Source: Acanthopleuribacter pedis (GTDB taxonomy: Bacteria > Acidobacteriota > Holophagae > Acanthopleuribacterales > Acanthopleuribacteraceae). From it: a stretch of 64,000 nt of DNA. Below, in pieces: positions 44,041 to 52,590 of the stretch (position 1 is the stretch's first letter; every line of letters starts with the position of its first letter). The DNA is taken from positions 186,001 to 250,000 of the forward strand of contig NZ_JAFREP010000017.1 in NCBI RefSeq assembly GCF_017377855.1, written 5' to 3'. Under the pieces are notes generated by a model. The model was not told the DNA's origin, ran no database searches, and was given only the letters and a program-made list of their open reading frames with translations. The translations under genes were made by a program, and so were the position numbers.

Positions 44041-44830
44041 AGAGAACCATTGCCAAAATACCCATCGGCAGGCAGTAAAAACCAAAGAAAAAGAAGCGGT
44101 TCCCTTCCAGGAGCTTCATCAAAAAGGCCAGCGCAAAGAAGCCGCTGATCAGCGCCGCCACAAATCCCGCGCCGTAGGCGATCAGCATGTCGCTGCCCAA
44201 GGCCGCCCCATCTTCGACCAAATCTTTAATCATGAGCAGGCCCGCACCGCCGATCACCGGGACCGCCATCAAAAACGAGAAACGTGCGCCCGCTTGGCGG
44301 CTCATGCCCAAAAACAGGGCACACATAATGGTGGAACCGGACCGGGAAATGCCGGGCAACACCGCAAACGCCTGCGCACAGCCCATGGCGATGACCACCG
44401 CCAGAGATAGCTTGTCCATGGCTTTGCCCTCGGGTGGAATTTTTAGGCCGGCCAACAACATCGTGCCCGTGACCAGCAAAAAGATTCCGACATAAAAGGT
44501 TTGGCCGTGAATCCACTCAATTTGATCTTTGAGGAAAATACCGACCAACCCGGCCGGGATCATCGACACCAGCACGTACAGAAATATATGGGGTGGGAAG
44601 TCGCCACGTTCTTTGCCGATCGCGACCTGAAACAGTTGGATCCAATCTTTGCGGAAGTAAACCACGATGGCGCCGAGGGTGGCCATGTGGACCAGGATTT
44701 CAAAGGTAAGGTCGGCATCTTTCATGCCGAACCAGGCGCCGAATAAGGCTAAGTGACCCGAGGACGAGACGGGGAAAAACTCGGTCAACCCCTGCAAAAC
44801 TCCTAAAAACACGGCGACCCAGACGCTCAC
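44039..44830 (-). CDS. uppP: Undecaprenyl-diphosphatase
   Basis: 263 aa from a GTG at 44830, with AAGGAGG 4 nt upstream. The BacA/UppP signature motifs LQGLTEFFPVSSSGHL and GISRSGSTIM are both intact, with about eight membrane helices. It dephosphorylates undecaprenyl diphosphate at the periplasmic face so the carrier can be reused for peptidoglycan and surface glycans, and gives bacitracin resistance when overproduced. Confidence 0.95.
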   Translation of the reverse strand: MSVWVAVFLGVLQGLTEFFPVSSSGHLALFGAWFGMKDADLTFEILVHMATLGAIVVYFRKDWIQLFQVAIGKERGDFPPHIFLYVLVSMIPAGLVGIFLKDQIEWIHGQTFYVGIFLLVTGTMLLAGLKIPPEGKAMDKLSLAVVIAMGCAQAFAVLPGISRSGSTIMCALFLGMSRQAGARFSFLMAVPVIGGAGLLMIKDLVEDGAALGSDMLIAYGAGFVAALISGFFALAFLMKLLEGNRFFFFGFYCLPMGILAMVL

Positions 44831-45300
44831 AACGCCTCCTTTTTGATCCCAACCCAAGGTTTTGAATGTTGAATCCCCCTATCATACATAAGTGACCGGC
44901 AAAGGGTGAGAACTTAATGTGAGGCCTGTTGTAGGCCCTTTGGCGGAAATCAGAAAAATCCGGGTGTGGTACCTAAGAAGCAGGATAACTCGCGGTGATT
45001 TTAGCTAAACTTCTGGGCTGCAACGGCCTGTGAAAATGCTCACCGCACCCAGTGGGTGCGCGTCGTGCGCGACCCCGGCCCGCTTTTTTCAAGCCATTTC
45101 GCTCCAGATCATTAGTGAAAATGTCTCGCTCTTATCGCGCCTCTTCGGTCGTGCGCCGGAGGCCCCTCCGGCGCGTCCTTGTCACGCTTACCTACCGCGG
45201 GCATCCTAGTTTTGCATGAACCGCGAAAATTTATCGCCCTCAGCCTTAACCTGTTCCGCCACAATTCCGATATACTTAGATACCGCTTTGAGGAGACCGC
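44831..45300. other. Divergent intergenic region uppP / GGDEF with hairpins
   Basis: 470 bp without a gene. It contains two perfect hairpins: CGCACCC/GGGTGCG at 45044-45060 and the 10-bp GCGCCGGAGG/CCTCCGGCGC at 45153-45174. Neither is followed by a T tract. A -10-like TATACT lies at 45271-45276, about 25 nt before the GGDEF start, without a good -35 at standard spacing. The hairpins may be extragenic palindromes. Confidence 0.45.
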
Positions 45301-46233
45301 ATGAACTTCCTATACGTTGGTCGGAATGAAACGCGCACCCGTGCTCTTCGCCAAGCGTTAGCTCGCGACAATATCCATTTCGAACGGACCAGCACCCCTG
45401 AACATGCGTTTTTTAAAGTTCTCAATGAAGATATCACCGCGCTTTTTTTGGATTTAGGTGAGCAGGACATCAACGGTTTGGAGATCCTGACCAGCCTGGA
45501 ATCCATTAGCAAAGACCTTGAGGTGGTACTCATTACCGAACCCGGCGATATCGATCAATATCGCCCGGAATTGCTGCGTTCGTGTTTCGGGTACATCAGC
45601 CCGGATATTGAAGCCGGCCGCAACCTGATGGTGCTCACCCAACTCACCGATAAAATCACCATCAAAGCGCGTTTGGAAAAACTCAAAAATACCTCGATCA
45701 TCGACGGCCTTACCCAGCTTTACAACCACGCCTACATCCAGCAGCAGATTGACGAAGAGATTAAGCTGTTGGAGCCGACCGGCGATCCCGTCACCTTGGT
45801 TATTTTCGACATCGACCACTTCAAAAATTACAACGATACCAACGGTCACCCCGCCGGTGACCGCGTTCTCAAAACCGTGGCGGAACTCATGACCGCCTCC
45901 GTGCGCAAATTCGATTTGACCGGCCGTTACGGCGGCGAGGAATTCGTCATTATTCTCCCCGGTACCAAGTTGACCACCGCCTTAAGTGTGACTGAGCGCT
46001 TCCGCAAGAAGTTGGTGTCCCACCGTTTCGAATTTGGGCACCACCAACCGCTGGGTTTTGTTTCCGCCAGTTTTGGGGTCGCTACCATGGATCACAAGGA
46101 CATTACCGACCGTCGCACCTTGATCCACCGCGCCGACCAAGCGTTGTACAAGGCCAAAAACTACAAGCGCAATTGTATTTGGTACTACCTTCACGGCGAT
46201 TACAATCATTATCAACCGAGTTTGGTCGTCTAG
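45301..46233 (+). CDS. Receiver-like / GGDEF diguanylate cyclase
   Basis: 310 aa; GAGGAG lies 6 nt before the ATG. The N-terminal roughly 120 residues follow a receiver fold with Asp51 in the phosphoacceptor position (LFLDLGEQD), but the usual N-terminal acidic pair and the conserved Lys are not obvious, so phosphorylation is uncertain. The GGDEF domain carries the active motif GGEEF at 211-215 and an inhibitory I-site RKFD at 202-205, exactly 5 residues before it. It should make cyclic di-GMP with product inhibition. No EAL or PilZ gene is near. Confidence 0.9.
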   Translation: MNFLYVGRNETRTRALRQALARDNIHFERTSTPEHAFFKVLNEDITALFLDLGEQDINGLEILTSLESISKDLEVVLITEPGDIDQYRPELLRSCFGYISPDIEAGRNLMVLTQLTDKITIKARLEKLKNTSIIDGLTQLYNHAYIQQQIDEEIKLLEPTGDPVTLVIFDIDHFKNYNDTNGHPAGDRVLKTVAELMTASVRKFDLTGRYGGEEFVIILPGTKLTTALSVTERFRKKLVSHRFEFGHHQPLGFVSASFGVATMDHKDITDRRTLIHRADQALYKAKNYKRNCIWYYLHGDYNHYQPSLVV

Positions 46234-46398
46234 AAAAAGCGAACGGGTCACGCCGCGAGCGCCAATCGGGACACGGCGTTCACCGCCGGTTCAACACCTT
46301 TTCGGTTGAATCCCATTCGGTGCAGTGGTCTAATTATTCCCCTCATGCCCCGCCGTGCGCGTATCGCCGGCGCGATTTCCTTGGAGCTGATTCCCCCT

Positions 46399-48744
46399 AT
46401 GAACGACCATCAAGCCGAACGTGAAAAAGAAATGGTGATCCCGGAGATTTTGCCGGTTGTCGCTGTTCGCGATGTGACCTTGTATCCCTTCATTATTTAC
46501 CCGTTTTCGGTAGGCCGTGATTTCGGGGTGGCGGCCGTGGAGGCTTCCCTCAACGAACATCGCTTGTTGGTCATGCTCGGCCAACGGGATCAGAACCAGG
46601 ATAATCCCGGCCGCGACGGCCTTTTTGATGTGGGTACCGTTGCCTCCGTCGTTCGCATGATCAAATTGCCCGACGGGCGACTGCGCATTTTGGTTCAGGG
46701 CATCAGCCGTTGCAAGGTCGAGTACTTCACCCGCGAATCCCCGTACCGCGAAGCCAAAATCCAGCTTTTACAGGACCAGGAGAGCGAGGCCGATAAACTT
46801 GCCAAAGAAGCCTTGATGCGCACCGTCAAAGGGCAGCTCGAGCGTTTGGCTGGACTTGGCAAACCCGTTTCCTCCGAGGTCCTTGTGATGGTCAACGGCA
46901 TGGACCTGGGCGGACGCCTCGCCGATTTGGTGGCCGGCAACATTGAAATTAAACCCGGCGAAGGTCAGCGGATTCTCGAAGAACAGGATGTGCTTAAGCG
47001 CCTTCAGTTGGTCAACGACACCCTCGCCAAGGAAGTGACCCTGCTGGAAATGCAGGCCCAGATTCACAACCAGGCACGGGGTGAGATGGACCGCTCCCAA
47101 CGCGATTTTTACCTGCGCCAACAACTTAAAATTATTCAAAGCGAACTGGGTGAAGGCACCGAGCTTCAAGATGAAGTGGCCGCCTACCGCGAAAAACTCC
47201 AAACGCTGGAGTTGCCGGAAGAAGCGCGCAAGGAAATTGAGAAGCAGATCCGGCGCATGGAAAACATGTCGCCCGATACCGCCGAAACCGGCCTGATCCG
47301 CACCTACCTAGATTGGATGTTTGAGTTACCGTGGAACAATTTCTCCAAGGATCACCTCGATCTGAAACGCGCCAAAAAGTTTTTGGATAAAGAACACTAC
47401 GGCCTGGAAGAGATCAAAGAGCGTATTTTGGAATTTCTGGCCGTTCGCAAACTCAACCCCCAGCTTAAAACCCCGATCCTGTGTTTTGTCGGACCGCCGG
47501 GCGTGGGCAAAACCTCCTTGGGTCAGTCGATTGCCAAGGCCATGGGCCGCAAGTTCCACCGCATCTCGCTTGGTGGTTTGCGTGACGAGGCCGAGATTCG
47601 CGGGCACCGCAAAACCTACGTCGGCGCCTTGCCCGGCCGCATCATTCAGGGGATCAGTCAGTCCGGCACCATGAACCCCATTTTCATGCTCGACGAGGTC
47701 GATAAGATCGGCCAAGATTTTCGCGGCGATCCCTCCTCGGCGCTTTTGGAAGTGCTCGACCCCGAGCAGAACAAAACCTTCCGCGACCATTACCTGGGCG
47801 TGACCTTTGATCTCTCCAATGTGTTGTTCATTCTCACCGCCAACACGCTCGACACCTTGCAGCCCGCCTTTCGCGACCGCCTGGAAATTATTGAGTTGGG
47901 CAGCTATACCATGCCCGAGAAGGTCCAAATCGCGTCCCGTCACCTGGTCCCCAAACAAATGCGGGAACACGGCTTGAATCGCGAGCGCATCGGGTTCTCC
48001 AAAGCCATTTTGGAAACCATTATTCGCGGTTATACCCGTGAATCGGGTCTGCGCAACCTGGAGCGTTTGCTCGCCAAAACCTGCCGTAAAGTCGCGCGCA
48101 AGGTCGCCGAGGGTGAGGACCGCCTCTACCGCATCAAAAAGGCCAATTTGACCGAATACCTCGGACCCGTCAAAGTTTTTCCCGACTTTCGTTTGAAGCG
48201 CAATCAGGTCGGGGTTGTGGCCGGCTTGGCCTGGACCTCGGTCGGCGGTGAAATCCTATTCGTCGAAGTGACGCGGATGCCGGGGAAGGGTAACTTGTTG
48301 TTAACCGGGCAGTTGGGTGACGTTATGAAGGAAAGTGCGCAGTTGGCGCTTTCGCTTATTCGTGATCGCGCTGAGAAATACGACATCGCCAAAGAAGTGT
48401 TCTCCGAGTCCGATATCCACGTTCACTTTCCCGAGGGCGCCACGCCCAAGGACGGGCCCAGCGCCGGGATCACCGTGGCCACCGCCATCCTGAGCTGCCT
48501 GACCCAGCGTCCGGTGCGCGCCGAGGTCGCCATGACCGGCGAGTTAACCCTGCGCGGCGATGTGCTGCCCATCGGCGGTCTAAAAGAAAAAGTGTTGGCC
48601 GCGGTGCGCGGTCAAATCAAAACCGTGATTTTCCCGGAACTCAACGAAAGCGATTGGCAGGAAATCCCCGAGGAGATCCGCAAAGGGCTCGACTTCTTTG
48701 CGGTAGGCCGTGTGGAAGAAGTCTTCAAAATCGCGTTGGTGTAA
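46399..48744 (+). CDS. lon: ATP-dependent protease Lon
   Basis: 781 aa. The preferred start is the ATG at 46399, which places the Lon N-domain (LPVVAVRDVTLYPFIIYPF) at the right distance; the SD is weak and upstream ATGs are possible. The AAA+ domain has Walker A GPPGVGKTS and Walker B MLDEVDKIG. The protease dyad is Ser688 (PKDGPSAGIT) and Lys729 (GGLKEK). It degrades misfolded and regulatory proteins in the cytoplasm. No heat-shock promoter element could be picked out by eye. Confidence 0.96.
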   Translation: MNDHQAEREKEMVIPEILPVVAVRDVTLYPFIIYPFSVGRDFGVAAVEASLNEHRLLVMLGQRDQNQDNPGRDGLFDVGTVASVVRMIKLPDGRLRILVQGISRCKVEYFTRESPYREAKIQLLQDQESEADKLAKEALMRTVKGQLERLAGLGKPVSSEVLVMVNGMDLGGRLADLVAGNIEIKPGEGQRILEEQDVLKRLQLVNDTLAKEVTLLEMQAQIHNQARGEMDRSQRDFYLRQQLKIIQSELGEGTELQDEVAAYREKLQTLELPEEARKEIEKQIRRMENMSPDTAETGLIRTYLDWMFELPWNNFSKDHLDLKRAKKFLDKEHYGLEEIKERILEFLAVRKLNPQLKTPILCFVGPPGVGKTSLGQSIAKAMGRKFHRISLGGLRDEAEIRGHRKTYVGALPGRIIQGISQSGTMNPIFMLDEVDKIGQDFRGDPSSALLEVLDPEQNKTFRDHYLGVTFDLSNVLFILTANTLDTLQPAFRDRLEIIELGSYTMPEKVQIASRHLVPKQMREHGLNRERIGFSKAILETIIRGYTRESGLRNLERLLAKTCRKVARKVAEGEDRLYRIKKANLTEYLGPVKVFPDFRLKRNQVGVVAGLAWTSVGGEILFVEVTRMPGKGNLLLTGQLGDVMKESAQLALSLIRDRAEKYDIAKEVFSESDIHVHFPEGATPKDGPSAGITVATAILSCLTQRPVRAEVAMTGELTLRGDVLPIGGLKEKVLAAVRGQIKTVIFPELNESDWQEIPEEIRKGLDFFAVGRVEEVFKIALV

Positions 48745-49107
48745 GCGTCAATTCGTGTGTCGGTGAAACACTTTAATTCCTGCACCTGTGTTGGGGAAAG
48801 TAGGCTACAATAAAGCCCACTTATCGCAACTAAACCGACCACTATTTGTCGTCTCCCGGGCGATTGCACGGTGTTTGTCGGCGGTGACCCCGGGGGAAGC
48901 GGGACCGGGAATCGGCCGGTGCGATGCTGCTTGGCTTTCGACCCAAACGCGGGTTTATGTTCCGATTGAGAACGGCCTTTTTAGAAACGGCTAAGCGACG
49001 CTAAGGCATTTGAGCCCAATTCGAAACCCATCAAAATGATTCGTAATTAACCCCGCTTATGATAAAGTGTTTTTCTCAAGTTTTGCTGATTTGGAGCGCT
49101 TCCGAAC
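48745..49107. other. Intergenic region lon-smpB
   Basis: 363 bp. I searched for tmRNA, the partner of SmpB, and saw neither a tRNA-Ala-like end nor a tag frame. A -10-like TATGAT (49058-49063) precedes smpB by about 45 nt without a recognisable -35. Nothing else found. Confidence 0.45.
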
Positions 49108-49569
49108 ATGGCTGTCAAAATTATCGCTGAGAACCGCAAGGCCCGCCATGATTATGAAATCTTGGAAAAGGTGGAAGTCGGCCTCCAGTTACAAGGTTCC
49201 GAGGTGAAATCGCTGCGTGAGGGACGCGCGAATTTGACCGACGGGCACGCGCGTTTTAAAGACAACGAGGCGTGGTTGATTTCCGTGCATGTCTCGCCGT
49301 ACGTCAACGGGGGATACGCGAACCACGACCCCTTGCGACCGCGCAAGATTTTAATGCATCGTAGAGAGTTGGACCGTTGGATGGGTAAAATTAAAACCAA
49401 GGGTTTAGCCGTCGTCCCTCTCAAGCTATACTTTAACAAGCGCGGATTCGTCAAATGTGAGCTAGCCTTGGCGCGCGGTAAGAAACTCCATGACAAACGC
49501 GAGACCTTAAAACGCAAAGTGATGGATCGGGAAGCTCAGGCCGCGATCAAATCCAGGCGCGGGGGGTAA
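49108..49569 (+). CDS. smpB: SsrA-binding protein
   Basis: 153 aa, normal length. Conserved segments ENRKARHDYEI, LQLQGSEVKSLREGRANL and the C-terminal basic tail (KLHDKRETLKRKVMDREA) are present. SmpB binds tmRNA and brings it to stalled ribosomes for trans-translation. The ssrA gene is not in the window. The next gene starts 7 nt downstream. Confidence 0.96.
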   Translation: MAVKIIAENRKARHDYEILEKVEVGLQLQGSEVKSLREGRANLTDGHARFKDNEAWLISVHVSPYVNGGYANHDPLRPRKILMHRRELDRWMGKIKTKGLAVVPLKLYFNKRGFVKCELALARGKKLHDKRETLKRKVMDREAQAAIKSRRGG

Positions 49570-49576
49570 GGTCGCT

Positions 49577-50998
49577 ATGGAACTGTGGTCTGCTGATCGG
49601 GTATGTATCAAAGGGCGATTTGAACGCGACTGGGGCATTATGGTGGATGACGAAGGGGTCATTCAGTCCATCGGGCCGCGAGACCAGTTGGTCGCCAACG
49701 CCAAAAGTGTCCGCCAATATTCCGACCACATCCTGCTACCTGCTTTTATCAACCCCCACCACATTGGGTTCACCCGCATCTTTCGCGGTTTGTTTGATTT
49801 CAACGCCTCTTTTCAAGAGCTGCGTCAAAAGCTGGTTTGGCCACTGAGCCAAGCCATTGATACCGAATTGTTTGAGGCCGTTTACCGCCTGGCTTTGGCC
49901 GAGCAGGCCTTGTCCGGTGTGGCTTCCGTCGGCGAGTTTCACTACCTTCACAACGGTTATTTTAAAGAACCCGGCCGCGGCAACTTCGGCGAACTGCTGA
50001 TTTCCATCGCCAAGGACATGGGTTTGCGCCTCAACCTGGTTTACACCTTTTTCGACCAGGGCTCATCGGAGAATACCCGCGCTTTTATTCAGCCGTTGGA
50101 TTCCAGCCTGGAAGAGTTCCAAGCGCTTTATGATCGCTATCGCAACGATCCCCTCATCAACATTTTGCCGGGTGTCCACAGCTTAGAGCATACCTCTTCC
50201 GAGGCCATCATCGCCGCCGCCGAGCTGGCCGAAAAGTACGACACCAATTTCCACGTTTGTTTGGCCGAGCGCGAGTCTGAGCTCGAAAACGCGCGCCTGC
50301 AATATGGCACCACGCCGCTGCGCGCCCTAGAGAAGATGGGTGTTTTAAACGAGCGATTGGTTGTCATTAACGGCACCCACCTCGACGAGGAAGAGCTGCA
50401 CATGCTGCGCGATTTCGAGAACCCGATGGTGATCTGCCCCTCCGCTTCCCTGGCGCGTGGCGACGATTTCCCCAACACCTTGGGTTTGATTCGCGAGGAG
50501 ATCCCCATCGCCGTTGGCTCCAGTACCATCGGCATGAGCAACGTTTATTCCGTCTGCAATGAAATCCAATGGCTCGAATTCTCACAACGCAGCTTGCAGA
50601 AAGTCATGAATGTGCTGTGTTCGCAAACCGACATTACCTCCCTGTGGGAGTTGGGCACCGTCAACGGTGCCACCGCCTTGAACTTGAATTCCGCGCTGCT
50701 GATGCCGGGCTCACCCGCCGACTTTATGTTGGTCCGCATTTCCGAGGTCGGGTTCCGGCCCCATTTCAAATACAGTGACAATCGTTTCCTCAACCAGTTG
50801 ATTTACGGTTGGGGTAATCAGGTTCAGGTTACCGACCTGTTGGTGCAAGGCCGGCCCATTGTCAAAAACGGCTACATTTGCTCCGACTTATCGGACAGTA
50901 TTTACAAAACCGAAACCTGGAGCCAGGCCGTGTTGCGGTCCATGGAAAAATCAGCCGGGAAAACCGCCGACGAAGTACCGACCGAAACGCCTTCCTAA
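49577..50998 (+). CDS. HutF-like amidohydrolase with substituted metal ligands
   Basis: 473 aa. Similarity to formimidoylglutamate deiminase (HutF) is visible in SVGEFHYLHNG (117-127), GVHSLEHTSSEA and INGTHLDEEE. The family's metal ligands are mostly lost. NxHxHxF reads NPHHIGF (59-65), so the second His is Ile63. HxHxAE reads HVCLAE (226-231), placing Cys228 where the metal His should be. The GSDS Asp is Ser316 (GSSTIGMS). Only His61, the Glu231 and His268 positions remain. It may be a pseudoenzyme or use different chemistry. It follows smpB by 7 nt. Another amidohydrolase subfamily with unusual ligands is possible. Confidence 0.8.
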   Translation: MELWSADRVCIKGRFERDWGIMVDDEGVIQSIGPRDQLVANAKSVRQYSDHILLPAFINPHHIGFTRIFRGLFDFNASFQELRQKLVWPLSQAIDTELFEAVYRLALAEQALSGVASVGEFHYLHNGYFKEPGRGNFGELLISIAKDMGLRLNLVYTFFDQGSSENTRAFIQPLDSSLEEFQALYDRYRNDPLINILPGVHSLEHTSSEAIIAAAELAEKYDTNFHVCLAERESELENARLQYGTTPLRALEKMGVLNERLVVINGTHLDEEELHMLRDFENPMVICPSASLARGDDFPNTLGLIREEIPIAVGSSTIGMSNVYSVCNEIQWLEFSQRSLQKVMNVLCSQTDITSLWELGTVNGATALNLNSALLMPGSPADFMLVRISEVGFRPHFKYSDNRFLNQLIYGWGNQVQVTDLLVQGRPIVKNGYICSDLSDSIYKTETWSQAVLRSMEKSAGKTADEVPTETPS

Positions 50999-51046
50999 GG
51001 TTTGCGCCGCGGTCCACCGTCATTTTCCCAGCAACAGGAGCAACGT

Positions 51047-51664
51047 TTGCGAAAAAGTGAACGCGCGGCCTTTATTATGGCCAAGCTCGACGAGCTTTAC
51101 CCCGAGGTCCCGATTCCGCTTGACCACCGCGATTCTTATACCCTGTTGATTGCCGTTTTGTTGTCGGCCCAATGTACCGACAAACGCGTGAACCAAGTGA
51201 CCCCCGCCTTGTTCGATTTGGCCGCCGATCCCCAAACCATGATCCGCCAAACGCCCGAGGCCATTCGAGAAATCATTCGTCCCTGTGGTTTGTCCGAACG
51301 CAAAGCTCAGAATATTTACGATTTATCCCATATTCTTTTGGCCGAACACGGTGGCGAGGTGCCCGCCTCATTTGAGGCCTTGGAAGCGTTGCCCGGTGTG
51401 GGTCACAAAACCGCCTCGGTGGTCATGGCCCAGGCGTTCGGGGTGCCCGCGTTTCCCGTCGATACCCATATCCAGCGCTTGGCCAACCGTTGGAAACTCA
51501 CCAAAAGCAAGAGTGTCGGCAAAACCGAGAAGGACCTCAAAAAAGCCTTTCCCGAAAAGCACTGGAACAAGCTGCACCTGCAAATTATTTTTTTTGGGCG
51601 CGAGTACTGCCCCGCGCGCGGCCATGATCCGGCCCTTTGCCCCATCTGCTCCGTGGTCGGGTGA
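51047..51664 (+). CDS. nth: Endonuclease III, variant Fe-S motif
   Basis: 205 aa from a TTG at 51047 with AGGAG 6 nt upstream. The helix-hairpin-helix is LPGVGHKTASVV with the catalytic Lys, and the catalytic Asp lies in FPVDTHIQRLANR. The enzyme removes oxidised pyrimidines in base-excision repair. The C-terminal cluster motif reads C-x9-C-x2-C and the protein then ends SVVG, so the fourth Cys of the canonical C-x6-C-x2-C-x5-C is absent. The cluster may use another ligand or be lost. The extended CPARGHDPALCPIC form looks like a lineage variant rather than a truncation. Confidence 0.92.
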   Translation: MRKSERAAFIMAKLDELYPEVPIPLDHRDSYTLLIAVLLSAQCTDKRVNQVTPALFDLAADPQTMIRQTPEAIREIIRPCGLSERKAQNIYDLSHILLAEHGGEVPASFEALEALPGVGHKTASVVMAQAFGVPAFPVDTHIQRLANRWKLTKSKSVGKTEKDLKKAFPEKHWNKLHLQIIFFGREYCPARGHDPALCPICSVVG

Positions 51665-51722
51665 TACCACCCTCGTTTAACACACCTTCCGATGCGCTTC
51701 GGGTAACGACCGCCGGGTTCTG

Positions 51723-51731
51723 TGATACACT
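51723..51731 (+). promoter_or_regulatory. Extended -10 promoter for tatA
   Basis: TGATACACT fits an extended -10 (TG, one base, TACACT) about 30 nt before the tatA start. No good -35 is present, as is common for extended -10 promoters. Confidence 0.4.
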
Positions 51732-51760
51732 AGCGACGATTTGAACGAATGGAGGGGCCG

Positions 51761-51970
51761 ATGGCACCACCTTTAGCTTTGGCAATGATCGGACCATGGG
51801 AAATCGGCCTTATTGTGCTGGTTGTCATCGTGTTGTTCGGTGCCAAGAAATTGCCGCAACTGGGACAAGGTTTGGGCGCCGGTATCCGTAACTTCAAGGA
51901 TGCTGTTTCCGGGCAAGAGGAAGAGAAAAAAATCGATCCTGGCAAACCCGAGGCGAAACCCGAAGAATAA
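51761..51970 (+). CDS. tatA: Twin-arginine translocase subunit TatA/TatE
   Basis: 69 aa from the ATG at 51761, with GGAGG 5 nt upstream (an ATG 12 nt earlier overlaps the SD). One membrane helix (IGLIVLVVIVLFGAKKLP) is followed by the amphipathic helix QLGQGLGAGIRNFKDAV and an acidic-lysine tail. TatA oligomers form the pore for folded proteins. TatB and TatC are not encoded nearby. Confidence 0.93.
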   Translation: MAPPLALAMIGPWEIGLIVLVVIVLFGAKKLPQLGQGLGAGIRNFKDAVSGQEEEKKIDPGKPEAKPEE

Positions 51971-52093
51971 CCCGGTTCTTTTGATGAATCCGTTCAAACC
52001 GTTGTCGTCTTGATCGCAGTGGTTCTCGGTGCGACGCCCTGGGTGTCGGTGCTCTGAACCAAGCCAAATTCTGAACCATTTCGGGGGCTTGCG

Positions 52094-52300
52094 ATGCATG
52101 TTGTGAGGTACGTAATCGGCTGGTTTGTCTACCGCGTGAAAGCGGGGTGGTGGTATTTCTGCTTGGCCTTAAAGCTGTGGTTCGCGATTGGTCTTGATCG
52201 CGATTTCGACCATACCAAGGACGATGAAGCCGTTGCGAGGGAGTTCTCTTATCCTGGCAAAAAAGAATACCGGCGGCATCTGAACCGACCGGTGGAATAG
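52094..52300 (+). CDS. Small hypothetical membrane-associated protein
   Basis: 68 aa. The N-terminal half is aromatic and hydrophobic (VIGWFVYRVKAGWWYF, then LALKLWFAIGL), and the C-terminal half is charged and tyrosine-containing. A GGGGGC stretch precedes the ATG but is a poor SD. There is no known family. It lies between tatA and the repeat-bearing region and may be real or spurious. Confidence 0.45.
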   Translation: MHVVRYVIGWFVYRVKAGWWYFCLALKLWFAIGLDRDFDHTKDDEAVAREFSYPGKKEYRRHLNRPVE

Positions 52301-52381
52301 TCCACGTTCGATTAAAGCGGCTTTCTTGCCCGTATTGCCCACCCAAAGTGTTTGGGAAACTTTTGGTGCGCTATGCGGGTT

Positions 52382-52569
52382 AGGGCCGCTTTTTTAGTGA
52401 ACTTTATTTGTTATAGGGACATAGCGGCACGGCTCGTGGGAATCCACCAAACGTTTGCCCTTTAAAAAAGCGAGAAGGGCCGCTTTTTTAGTGAACTTTA
52501 TTTGTTATAGGGACATAGCGGCACGGCTCGTGGGAATCCACCAAACGTTTGCCCTTTAAAAAAGCGAGA
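52382..52569. repeat. Two identical 94-bp direct repeats homologous to the cinA 3' end
   Basis: Unit 1 is 52382-52475 and unit 2 52476-52569; they are identical. A third, diverged copy (52570 to about 52664) is the actual end of the cinA-like gene. Read on the minus strand in the cinA frame, the units encode LAFLKGKRLVDSHEPCRYVP, matching LAFFKEQAHLVGSQEPAPYV of the gene with one codon fewer. They are therefore extra copies of the 3' end of a cinA relative, not random sequence. Confidence 0.9.
52464..52489. terminator. Bidirectional terminator, repeat junction 1/2
   Basis: AAAAAAGCG/CGCTTTTTT (52464-52472 with 52481-52489) with an 8-nt loop. The A and T tracts lie on both sides, so it can act on either strand. 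Confidence 0.7.
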
Positions 52570-52583
52570 AGGGCCGCTTTTTT
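52558..52583. terminator. Bidirectional terminator, repeat junction 2/3
   Basis: The same hairpin as the previous one, displaced by exactly 94 bp. It lies just beyond the cinA-like stop and should end its transcript; the other copy is a tandem backup created by the duplication. Confidence 0.75.
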
Positions 52584-52590
52584 AGCGAGC

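Noticed and set aside
48745..49107. tmRNA gene next to smpB
   Set aside because: No tRNA-like ends, no CCA-type 3' end and no tag frame seen.
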